A stretch of DNA of 8,393 bases from Candidatus Altarchaeales archaeon WOR_SM1_86-2 (GCA_001723855.1 MCBC01000043.1:1-8393); one strand, 5' to 3'; numbered from the stretch's first letter, positions 1 through 5,632 are shown. Notes: generated by a model not told the origin, from the letters alone. Numbers and translations: made by a program.

Positions 1-810
1 CGAAAGAATGTCATAATTCCAATTAAAAGAAAAACATTCGTGCACGCGACCGGGGCGTCTGAAACCGAACTTTTGGGGGACGTAAGACACGACCCTTACG
101 GCGGACATCCCGAGATTGGGATTCCTCCGCACCGGTGCGTTGTTCCGGGGGCCATACATGAAGCACATGAAGGAGTGCTTTTTATAGATGAACTGCCTCA
201 TCTCGGACCCCTGCAGAATTTTATTTTAACTGCTATGCAGGAAAAGAAGTTTTCGATCGTCGGCAGAAATCCCGGTTCTTCCGGAGCGTCGGTTAAGGCA
301 GAGGATGTTCCATGCGATTTCGTTTTTATAGGTGCATGCAATATCGGGGAGTTGAAAAGCATCCTGCCCCCGTTAAGATCAAGGATCTCCGGCGGAGGAT
401 ATGAACTGCTGCTAAATACGACAATGGAATACAGTGATGTAAATAAGATAAGTTTAGCGCGGTTTGTTGCTCAGGAGATAAAGATAGATGGTAAGATCCC
501 TCATGCGGACAGGGAAGCGGTTGAGTTAATAATTGATATTGCCCGGAAAAAGGCAAAAGTTGATGAAAAAACAAAAAAATCATTCACTCTGAGATTAAGG
601 GATTTAGGGGGGGTGATAAGATTCGCGGGTGATTTAGCGGTGGGCGAGGGTTCAGAGTTTATAGAAAAAAAGCATATAGGGGCAGCTATCAAGCATGCAA
701 AACCGATAGAGTATCAGTTAAAGGAGCGGTATGGTTCTATCTGGAAGGGCTCCGGCAAGGATGAGGGCATCGAACAGGAGGGAGACGGAGTTGGCAGGAG
801 TTACAGGTGA
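1..810 (+). CDS. lonB: Archaeal LonB AAA+ ATPase, 5'-partial, protease domain absent
   Basis: LonB is the membrane-anchored ATP-dependent protease of archaea: an AAA+ module with an inserted membrane segment, followed by a Ser-Lys protease domain. The frame is open from base 1, so the GTG at 40 is not the start, and Walker A and the membrane insert lie upstream. Counting residues from base 1, visible parts are a GDVRHDP motif (26-32), Walker B VLFIDE (59-64), the LQNFILTAMQEKKF segment, a sensor-1-like Asn in GACN (114), the arginine-finger LRSR (125-128), the VAQEIKIDGKIPH lid segment and sensor-2 LRLRDLGG (197-204). The chain ends EGDGVGR-SYR-stop. EGxxVGR is the family linker just before the protease domain, so about 200 residues with the catalytic Ser and Lys are missing. 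The stop is one base from the convergent tyrA stop. Identification as LonB ATPase is firm. Whether the truncation is biological or an assembly fault is open. Confidence 0.9.
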   Translation, partial: RKNVIIPIKRKTFVHATGASETELLGDVRHDPYGGHPEIGIPPHRCVVPGAIHEAHEGVLFIDELPHLGPLQNFILTAMQEKKFSIVGRNPGSSGASVKAEDVPCDFVFIGACNIGELKSILPPLRSRISGGGYELLLNTTMEYSDVNKISLARFVAQEIKIDGKIPHADREAVELIIDIARKKAKVDEKTKKSFTLRLRDLGGVIRFAGDLAVGEGSEFIEKKHIGAAIKHAKPIEYQLKERYGSIWKGSGKDEGIEQEGDGVGRSYR

Positions 811-811
811 T

Positions 812-2131
812 TCATCTGCTTACCCCCCCGATGCGCTTAAAGAATTTATTTATTTCCTTTTCGGTGATTTTAACGTCCGAATTCACCAAAGAAACTCTAA
901 AGCATACGCTCTTCCTGCCCCCCGGGATTTGTTTCCCTGCATAAACATCCTTCACTTTAACCGCGATAATACCTTCATTGAACTCCTCCAGCAGCTGCGC
1001 TATAAAGTTTTCATCAACTTCTTTATCAAAAATATGCGAAAAATCTCTTTTTATTGTTCCAAACCCCTCAACCTTGTGTTTAATTCTCTCCTTGTCATCC
1101 AACAGAGTTATATTTGAAATTTTCAACCTCCGGGAGACCCCGGATTCATCTATGACAACAAACTCGGGGTCAATGTCTTTAACCACCCCTATGTGCACAT
1201 TTCCGGAATAGATATGTTTTAGTGCAACTTCTTTTCCGATTCCCTTCTTTAACTGCTTAAGTTCCGAAACCAGGGAGGCGATTGCTTTATCTGACCTTCC
1301 CATGGCAGCATCAACATCATCAAAGTGTTTTGCCGATTTGCTCATAATCTCCACAAACCGTTCAGTATCCCTTTTCCTTACCATATCACTCAACTCCCCT
1401 GCTGCTTTAAAGAACGCTTTATGAACATCCAGCACCCTGGGATTTTGAACCTGTATGGAAGCATACAGATGCGGGTCCTGCCCTATAATCCGCCCCACGA
1501 TGTCCAGCATCAGCTCGTATATTGGGGATGAAAATTCTCTTGATCTTTTTATATCAAAATCCAGATCATGCAGGGTTTTCCCTATGGAGATGTACGCGAA
1601 ATGAGTAAGCCCCTGCACAACCGCCAGCATATCATCGTGTTCTTGGGGGTTTGAGACGATAATCCTTGCATTATGCTTTTCCAAGAACCCTGTGATCCAT
1701 TTCATCCATTTCTTTGTTGTTCTTATCGGGGTTAAAATAAAGACCTGTCCTTCCAACGAAGAAACTCGCGGACCAAACATAGGGTGTGTGCCGATAACAT
1801 TAACCGCGTTATCTGAAAATTCATCCATCGCCCTGCACGGCTCCGTCTTCACGGAGGTAAAATCCATAAGCAGCGAACCTTTCTTAACGCACGGGGCAAC
1901 CTCTTTAATGGTTTCGATTGTAACATCTATGGGGACGGTCACTATAACGACATCTCCCTCAGCAGAAGCCTTTTTGTTGTCCTTCATGTATTTAACGCCC
2001 AGCTCCTTTTCTGCCTTCCTGCCTTTTGATTCAGTCCTGCCCGTCACAATTACATCACAGCCTTCCTCTCTGAATAATTTTGCAAACAGCCTTCCCATGC
2101 CCCCGTATCCGCCGATGATTACTATTTTCAT
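812..2131 (-). CDS. tyrA: Prephenate dehydrogenase with FDX-ACB-like C-terminal domain
   Basis: TyrA oxidatively decarboxylates prephenate to 4-hydroxyphenylpyruvate with NAD(P)+ in cytoplasmic tyrosine synthesis. The 439-residue protein opens with a Rossmann fold (IIGGYGGMG, 5-13), then VPIDVT (67-71) and DFTSVK (90-95). The active-site motif THPMFGP follows (115-121, His116), then QGLTH (173-177) and a helical dimerisation domain to about 300. A small beta-rich linker (about 300-350) precedes residues 354-434, which resemble the ferredoxin-fold anticodon-binding domain of PheT (KRD near 361, DVYAGKQIPGGRKS at 395-408, ITEKEI at 422-427). No chorismate mutase domain is present. The length fits my recollection of the long archaeal TyrA type. 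The ATG at 2131 sits directly at the Rossmann strand and has no Shine-Dalgarno. A/T-rich sequence 17-34 bases upstream suggests a leaderless or short-leader mRNA. A run of seven C (823-829) lies just before the stop, so the last few residues are sensitive to sequencing error. Confidence 0.93.
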   Translation of the reverse strand: MKIVIIGGYGGMGRLFAKLFREEGCDVIVTGRTESKGRKAEKELGVKYMKDNKKASAEGDVVIVTVPIDVTIETIKEVAPCVKKGSLLMDFTSVKTEPCRAMDEFSDNAVNVIGTHPMFGPRVSSLEGQVFILTPIRTTKKWMKWITGFLEKHNARIIVSNPQEHDDMLAVVQGLTHFAYISIGKTLHDLDFDIKRSREFSSPIYELMLDIVGRIIGQDPHLYASIQVQNPRVLDVHKAFFKAAGELSDMVRKRDTERFVEIMSKSAKHFDDVDAAMGRSDKAIASLVSELKQLKKGIGKEVALKHIYSGNVHIGVVKDIDPEFVVIDESGVSRRLKISNITLLDDKERIKHKVEGFGTIKRDFSHIFDKEVDENFIAQLLEEFNEGIIAVKVKDVYAGKQIPGGRKSVCFRVSLVNSDVKITEKEINKFFKRIGGVSR

Positions 2132-2170
2132 CTGTAGATTTATTTTTATATTTTAAAAAATAAAAGAATA
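2132..2170. promoter_or_regulatory. A/T-rich, possibly bidirectional archaeal promoter
   Basis: This stretch is nearly all A and T. Read leftward, TTTAAAATATAAAAA lies about 14-28 bases before the tyrA ATG, the distance expected for a TATA box of a leaderless archaeal transcript. Read rightward, TTTTTATATT (2143-2152) lies about 20-28 bases before the first hairpin of the candidate sRNA at 2173. One TATA region may therefore serve both directions. No BRE is clear, and A/T-rich leaders are common, so this is an inference from spacing. Confidence 0.4.
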
Positions 2171-2303
2171 ATACCCCGTGTTAAAAGCGCGGTGATTTAT
2201 GATCCGTGTGTAGCACAGGGGTACAAGGAGCGAGAGTTCCACCTGCACTGAAGGCGCATTGTATGAAAAAATGATTACATTCCGACCCCAGTGCAGGACA
2301 TCC
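2171..2303 (+). ncRNA. Candidate two-hairpin archaeal H/ACA guide RNA
   Basis: H/ACA sRNAs direct Cbf5, Nop10, Gar1 and L7Ae to isomerise chosen uridines in rRNA. Two consecutive hairpins fit the archaeal plan. Hairpin 1: lower stem ACCCCGTG (2173-2180) with CACAGGGGT (2214-2222, one bulged A), directly followed by ACA (2223-2225). Its upper stem CGCGG (2188-2192) pairs with CCGTG (2204-2208, one G-U) and carries U-U plus GA...UGA kink-loop features (2193-2203). The distance from the upper stem to ACA is 14 bases. Hairpin 2: lower stem CCTGCACTG (2242-2250) with CAGTGCAGG (2289-2297), nine perfect pairs, directly followed by ACA (2298-2300). Its upper stem TGTA (2260-2263) pairs with TACA (2276-2279) and again has U-U and GA...UGA (2264-2275). 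The repeated stem, pocket, kink-loop and ACA pattern supports the call. I could not identify an rRNA target, and the RNA ends are estimated. Confidence 0.6.
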
Positions 2304-2305
2304 TA

Positions 2306-2335
2306 TTTTTAAAATTTTGCGTTAGCAAAATTTTA
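2306..2335 (+). terminator. T-tract and perfect hairpin after the candidate sRNA
   Basis: TATTTTT is followed by a perfect 11-base inverted repeat, TAAAATTTTGC (2310-2320) with GCAAAATTTTA (2325-2335), around a GTTA loop. It begins a few bases after the second ACA. The T-run could end the sRNA transcript, since archaeal termination mainly needs a T-tract. The hairpin could equally be a dispersed palindromic repeat. It may also protect the 5' end of the downstream nuclease mRNA. Confidence 0.45.
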
Positions 2336-2337
2336 GT

Positions 2338-2362
2338 GGAGGGTTTTATGTGCCAAAATTAA
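2338..2362 (+). promoter_or_regulatory. Strong Shine-Dalgarno with four-codon upstream ORF
   Basis: GGAGGG (2338-2343) is the best ribosome-binding site in the window, but it does not serve the nuclease ATG at 2375 directly. It is well spaced for ATG 2348, which reads four codons and stops at 2360-2362 in the same frame as the nuclease, 12 bases before its ATG. It also suits GTG 2350, which opens an out-of-frame 26-codon reading frame. Re-initiation from the short ORF is one way the nuclease could be translated. Confidence 0.35.
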
Positions 2363-2377
2363 TCAAAATCAAATATG
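2357..2377 (+). repeat. Left copy of imperfect direct repeat bounding the nuclease pair
   Basis: The stretch reads AATTAA, TC, AAAATCAAA, T, ATG and ends on the start codon of the first nuclease. A near copy at 4759-4777 reads AATTAA, AAAATCAAA, A, ATG and ends on the trpA start codon. They differ by a two-base gap and one substitution. Both are very A/T-rich, so chance similarity is possible. Confidence 0.35.
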
Positions 2378-3460
2378 CTTTACAAAATCAAAGAGAAAAA
2401 AGTAGAAGAGGTAAATCAGACAAAATTTAAACAGGAGGAAAAATTAGAGGAAGATTTAGAGGATTGGATAGAAAATAGACCCTCTATAATTGAGGATAAT
2501 CTATTAATAATTGGGAGACAAGTTTTAATTCCTGAGGTGAACGATAAAATTGATTTATTGGCATTGGATACAGATGGGAATGTAGTAATAATTGAATTAA
2601 AGAAAGGAAAACTCAAAGACCCCGTAGATATTCAAGCATTAAGATATGCCTCTTATGTTTCAAGATGGGGGTATGAAGATTTAGAAAAGCAGGCAAATAA
2701 TTATTTTTCTGGGAAAGGGGAGAAAGATTTCAATTTTAATGAAAAATTTGAAGAATTTTGTTCATCTGCTGGAATTGATAAAGCGCCAGATTTAAATCAG
2801 GACCAAAAAATAATTATTGTCGGGAGTAAATTAAAAGAAAAATTAGGTTCTGTTGCGTTGTGGTTAAGAGGCCATAGTATTAACATAAGGGTTATTGAAG
2901 TTTCCCTTTATAAAGACGGGGAAAATTTATATTTATCACCCCAAGTAATAATTCCTGTTCCTACAACGGAGAAGTTTGAAATAGGTAGGCATACATTGAG
3001 AAAAGATAGACCTTGGTTAAGTAATGGTGAAGATTGGCACCTAAATAAAATATGCGGGGGGCTAATGAAAGAAAAATTAATGGAACTTAATCGTTTAATC
3101 ACAGAAAACTTTGAAACCGTTGAAGGTCCAAATTGGAATCAAAAGTTATATGTTTCTTTTAAAGAAGGGAATCGTATCTGGATATATATCAATACTCATA
3201 AAAAAATTTTACATATGAACATTTCTATCAGGAAGGGCGACATAGATGTTAGAAAAATATCAGGGGATTTAGGCATTAAGATTTTTGATGTGGATTCTTC
3301 ATTATCAGAGAAACTACGATTAGAAAGTTCTGTGGGGATTACAGACGAGGGTAAGTATGATTTGATTGGAATCAGAATAAAAGAAGATTTTAACATTGTT
3401 TCAGAAGAATTTTTAAAATTCCTGAAGGATTGTTTTGATTCATATCATAAAGTAGGGTGA
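2375..3460 (+). CDS. PD-(D/E)XK nuclease, DUF91/NucS-like
   Basis: This 361-residue protein is a predicted restriction-fold DNA nuclease. The N-terminal part has DLEDWIENRPSII (28-39), usual in NucS/DUF91 relatives. It then carries a full PD-(D/E)XK core: KID (Asp60), IELKKG (Glu74, Lys76) and QALRY (Gln87, Tyr91), a QxxxY element as in RecB-type nucleases. Residues 230-361 form a second domain rich in beta strands that I do not recognise with certainty; it resembles C-terminal domains attached to DUF91 proteins. There is no signal peptide or membrane segment. The ATG at 2375 follows an in-frame stop at 2360 and lacks its own Shine-Dalgarno. Codons are strongly A/T-biased compared with tyrA and trpA. 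NucS proteins cut mismatched or branched DNA, whereas stand-alone DUF91 proteins are often suspected defence nucleases. Substrate and role here are unknown. No methyltransferase is adjacent, so a classical restriction-modification role is not supported. Confidence 0.8.
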   Translation: MLYKIKEKKVEEVNQTKFKQEEKLEEDLEDWIENRPSIIEDNLLIIGRQVLIPEVNDKIDLLALDTDGNVVIIELKKGKLKDPVDIQALRYASYVSRWGYEDLEKQANNYFSGKGEKDFNFNEKFEEFCSSAGIDKAPDLNQDQKIIIVGSKLKEKLGSVALWLRGHSINIRVIEVSLYKDGENLYLSPQVIIPVPTTEKFEIGRHTLRKDRPWLSNGEDWHLNKICGGLMKEKLMELNRLITENFETVEGPNWNQKLYVSFKEGNRIWIYINTHKKILHMNISIRKGDIDVRKISGDLGIKIFDVDSSLSEKLRLESSVGITDEGKYDLIGIRIKEDFNIVSEEFLKFLKDCFDSYHKVG

Positions 3461-3566
3461 AATGGCAGAAAAATAACCTTAACAAAACATTTTAATCATG
3501 TTGATTCCTCATCAGGAATTGTAGTAATAACAACCAAAAGATTAAAAATAAAGGAGAATTTTTTAT

Positions 3567-3677
3567 ATGGAATATCCAAAATTCCAGACAGTGTCTGGAA
3601 AATTTAAATATCGTATTCAAAAAAGTCAGGCACCGTCTCACCAATTGGAATTAAATAAAATTAACCAAGGATTGTAA
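3567..3677 (+). other. 36-codon ORF resembling part of the DUF1016 gene
   Basis: A short frame with a good Shine-Dalgarno (GGAG at 3553-3556, ten bases before the ATG) encodes MEYPKFQTVSGKFKYRIQK and 17 further residues. YPKFQTVSGKF matches YPKWQTVSAKL at residues 109-119 of the DUF1016 protein downstream, in the same phase over the shared palindrome. It may be a decayed fragment of a second DUF1016 gene, a dispersed palindromic element that happens to be translatable, or a true short gene. The rest of 3461-3715 holds no recognisable gene. Confidence 0.35.
3582..3600. repeat. 19-base palindrome, copy 1 (intergenic)
   Basis: TTCCAGACA-G-TGTCTGGAA is a perfect inverted repeat of nine bases around one central G. 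Its 13-base core CAGACAGTGTCTG recurs inside the DUF1016 gene at 4046-4064, where the flanks differ but still pair. The surrounding TATCCAAAA before and AATT after are also shared by the two sites. Confidence 0.8.
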
Positions 3678-3715
3678 TAGTCGAAAGGATTTGAGAATAT
3701 TCAAAAAGTCAAACA

Positions 3716-4759
3716 ATGAATACACGGATGGTAAATATGGGCAATAAATCATTAGCAAAAAAAGAATCTCATGATAAACACTATAATGAACTTATTGATA
3801 ATATTGGCAGAATATTCGAGGAAGGAAGAAAACAGGCGTTTTATGCGGTTAATAGCATTCTTGTTAAAACATACTGGGATATTGGAAGGCAGATTGTTGA
3901 GTTTGAGCAGAGAGGGGAGGAAAAAGCAGAGTACGGCTCCACACTGCTTGTGAGATTATCAGAGGATTTAAAAATCAGATATGGAAAAGGATTTAGTAGA
4001 AGAAATATTTTGGATATGCGAAGGTTTTACCTCACTTATCCAAAATGGCAGACAGTGTCTGCCAAATTAAGCTGGAGTCATTATGTAGTGTTATTGAGCG
4101 TAGATGATACCCTAGAGAGAAGTTTCTATGAAAAACAGTGCATAAAAGAAAAATGGTCTGTTAGAGAATTAAAAAGGCAGATAAACACTGCTTTGTTTCA
4201 CAGGATTGCATTAAGTAAAGATAAAGAAGGTGTTTTGGAATTAGCAAAAAAAGGACAACTTGTTGAAAGAGCAGATGATTTAATAAAAGATCCTTATGTT
4301 TTGGAATTTTTAAAAATCCCTGAAGATTATAGATACACAGAAAAAGAATTTGAACAAAAAATAATAGATAATTTACAAATGTTTTTACTTGAGTTGGGCA
4401 AAGGTTTTACTTTTATAGCGAGGCAATTTAGAATTTCTCTTGGAAGCAAACATTATTATGTTGACTTAGTTTTTTACCATCGGATTTTGAAGTGTTTTGT
4501 GCTTGTTGACCTTAAAGTTGGAGAGGCTACCCCTCATGATACAGGGCAAATGAACCTTTATTTAAATTATTTTAAAAAGGAAGAAAATACAGAAGGCGAT
4601 AATGAACCAGTTGGTATCGTTCTGGCTGCAAGGAAAAATGATATTGATGTAGAATACGCTCTCGGTGGAATTTCAAATAAATTATTTGTTTCAAAATACA
4701 AACTTTACCTTCCAGATAAAAAGGAGTTGGAGGGCAGATTAAGAAGTTTATTGGAGTGA
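3716..4759 (+). CDS. DUF1016/YhcG-family PD-(D/E)XK nuclease
   Basis: This 347-residue protein matches the DUF1016 (COG4804, YhcG-like) family of predicted restriction-fold nucleases. The N-terminal DUF1016 domain covers about 20-165: YWDIGRQIVEFEQ (53-65), YGSTLLVRLSEDL, FSRRNILDMRRFY (93-105), KLSWSHYVVLLS (117-128), ERSFYEKQCIKEKWSVREL. The nuclease domain (about 185-335) has DPYVLEFL, FTFIARQFRI, YYVDLVFYH (Asp250), VDLKVG (Asp265, Lys267) and GQMNLY (Gln278, Tyr282). That is a DxK variant of the E/DxK motif, common in this family. ATGs at 3716, 3728 and 3737 share the frame and none has a clear Shine-Dalgarno; homology begins near residue 20, so the start is uncertain by a few codons. 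YhcG-like genes are usually found among mobile or restriction-related genes. The function is a prediction and no partner gene is seen beyond the DUF91-like nuclease. A palindrome encodes residues 111-117. Confidence 0.88.
   Translation: MNTRMVNMGNKSLAKKESHDKHYNELIDNIGRIFEEGRKQAFYAVNSILVKTYWDIGRQIVEFEQRGEEKAEYGSTLLVRLSEDLKIRYGKGFSRRNILDMRRFYLTYPKWQTVSAKLSWSHYVVLLSVDDTLERSFYEKQCIKEKWSVRELKRQINTALFHRIALSKDKEGVLELAKKGQLVERADDLIKDPYVLEFLKIPEDYRYTEKEFEQKIIDNLQMFLLELGKGFTFIARQFRISLGSKHYYVDLVFYHRILKCFVLVDLKVGEATPHDTGQMNLYLNYFKKEENTEGDNEPVGIVLAARKNDIDVEYALGGISNKLFVSKYKLYLPDKKELEGRLRSLLE
4046..4064. repeat. 19-base palindrome, copy 2 (inside DUF1016 coding sequence)
   Basis: TGGCAGACA-G-TGTCTGCCA is a perfect inverted repeat encoding W-Q-T-V-S-A-K at residues 111-117, just before the conserved LSWSHY segment. 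The core equals that at 3582-3600. The outer bases differ (TTC/GAA there, TGG/CCA here) yet pair in both. Confidence 0.8.
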
Positions 4760-4777
4760 ATTAAAAAATCAAAAATG
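4759..4777 (+). repeat. Right copy of imperfect direct repeat bounding the nuclease pair
   Basis: AATTAA, AAAATCAAA, A, ATG overlaps the last base of the DUF1016 stop codon and ends on the trpA ATG. It pairs with 2357-2377. If the two are true repeats, the interval between them (about 2.4 kb, both nuclease genes) could be an inserted unit. Confidence 0.35.
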
Positions 4778-5590
4778 AACATAACCGAGAAATTTGAGCA
4801 GTTAAGAAAGCGAAGAGAGCACGCAATGATGCCGTATATATGCGTTGGCGACCCGGACCCCGAAACCAGTGTAGAGATTGCCAACACCCTGATTGATTCT
4901 GGCGCGGATATAATTGAGTTGGGCATCCCATTCTCTGACCCCATAGCGGACGGCCCGACAATTCAGCGGGCATCCGAAAGGGCTTTATCTTCCGGAATAA
5001 ATACCGATGTATACTTTGATGTATGCAAGAAAATCAAGCCCTCGGACACCGCCCTGGTCGGTATGACCTACTATAACATTATTTTGCAGTGCGGCATGGA
5101 AAAATTCGTACTGGAATGTGCAAACTCGGGTATTTCAGGCATCATAGTCCCGGATCTGCCGGTTGAAGAATCCGCACCGCTTCAAGAGGTCTGCGAAAAC
5201 AACAACGTAAGCCTCATATCTTTCATCGCCCCTACAACAACCGATGAGCGAATGGAAAACATAATCAGCCATTCATCCGGTTTCATCTACCTGATCGCGT
5301 TGCTGGGAGTTACCGGTGCAAGAGATGAATTCAACAAAATTGCCGGGGAACTGGTAATAAGGGTCAAAAGCAGGACCCCTGTCCCGGTATGTCTGGGCTT
5401 CGGGATCTCAAAGCCACAGCAGGTGAGAAAAGCAGTAGAATCCGGCGCCGACGGCGTTATAGTGGGCAGCGCGATAGTGAATATTATCGAAAAGAATTTA
5501 AAAAATAAGCGGAAGATGCTTGATGAACTGAAAAAGTTTGTTAGGAAGTTAAAAAGAGAAACTTTTGTTAAGAAGAAGCTGATCGTTTAA
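4775..5590 (+). CDS. trpA: Tryptophan synthase alpha subunit
   Basis: TrpA cleaves indole-3-glycerol phosphate to indole and glyceraldehyde 3-phosphate and passes indole to TrpB in the cytoplasmic alpha2-beta2 complex. The 271-residue TIM barrel has normal length. Visible motifs are YICVGDPDPETS (21-32), DIIELGIPFSDPIADGP (45-61) with the catalytic pair Glu48 and Asp59, GMTYYNII, GIIVPDLPVEE, LIALLGVTGAR, the phosphate-binding LGFGISKPQQV and GADGVIVGSAIV. Residues 245-271 form a lysine-rich tail. No trpB or other trp gene lies next to it. The ATG is 15 bases after the DUF1016 stop. GGAG (4753-4756) lies 18 bases upstream, further than usual, so translation may depend on coupling or a leaderless start. 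GC is clearly higher than in the two nuclease genes, suggesting trpA is native and the nucleases arrived later. Confidence 0.97.
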   Translation: MNITEKFEQLRKRREHAMMPYICVGDPDPETSVEIANTLIDSGADIIELGIPFSDPIADGPTIQRASERALSSGINTDVYFDVCKKIKPSDTALVGMTYYNIILQCGMEKFVLECANSGISGIIVPDLPVEESAPLQEVCENNNVSLISFIAPTTTDERMENIISHSSGFIYLIALLGVTGARDEFNKIAGELVIRVKSRTPVPVCLGFGISKPQQVRKAVESGADGVIVGSAIVNIIEKNLKNKRKMLDELKKFVRKLKRETFVKKKLIV

Positions 5591-5608
5591 GAAAAGAAAA
5601 TAATCATT

Positions 5609-5632
5609 ATACTTAGTTTACTGCTGAAGTAT
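5609..5632. terminator. Weak hairpin between convergent trpA and small membrane gene
   Basis: ATACTT (5609-5614) pairs with AAGTAT (5627-5632) around a 12-base loop in the 42-base gap between the two convergent stop codons. On the minus strand the sequence beyond it is T-rich (TTATTTTCTTTTC), which would suit archaeal termination of the small gene. The stem is short, so the call is tentative. Confidence 0.25.

Noticed and set aside
40..42. GTG as the start of the LonB gene
   Set aside because: The frame is open to base 1 and conserved residues (TFVHATG) lie across it.
731..1117. 128-codon + strand frame spanning the lonB-tyrA junction
   Set aside because: Most of it is antisense to well-conserved tyrA, and it shows no protease-domain similarity beyond VTG at its lonB end.
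2280..2287. TTCCGACC resembling a conserved 23S rRNA segment
   Set aside because: Only eight bases match, in the sense direction, so it is neither an rRNA fragment nor evidence for a guide target.
3461..3605. Frame continuing 48 codons past the TGA stop of the first nuclease
   Set aside because: Readthrough or selenocysteine would be needed. No SECIS-like structure is apparent, the protein looks complete, and the extension matches nothing I recognise. It may be decayed sequence.
3642..3649. CCAATTGG palindrome between the nucleases
   Set aside because: An eight-base palindrome in A/T-rich DNA is not significant.
4705..4973. Minus-strand frames opposite the start of trpA
   Set aside because: They are complements of the trpA coding sequence and have no independent support.
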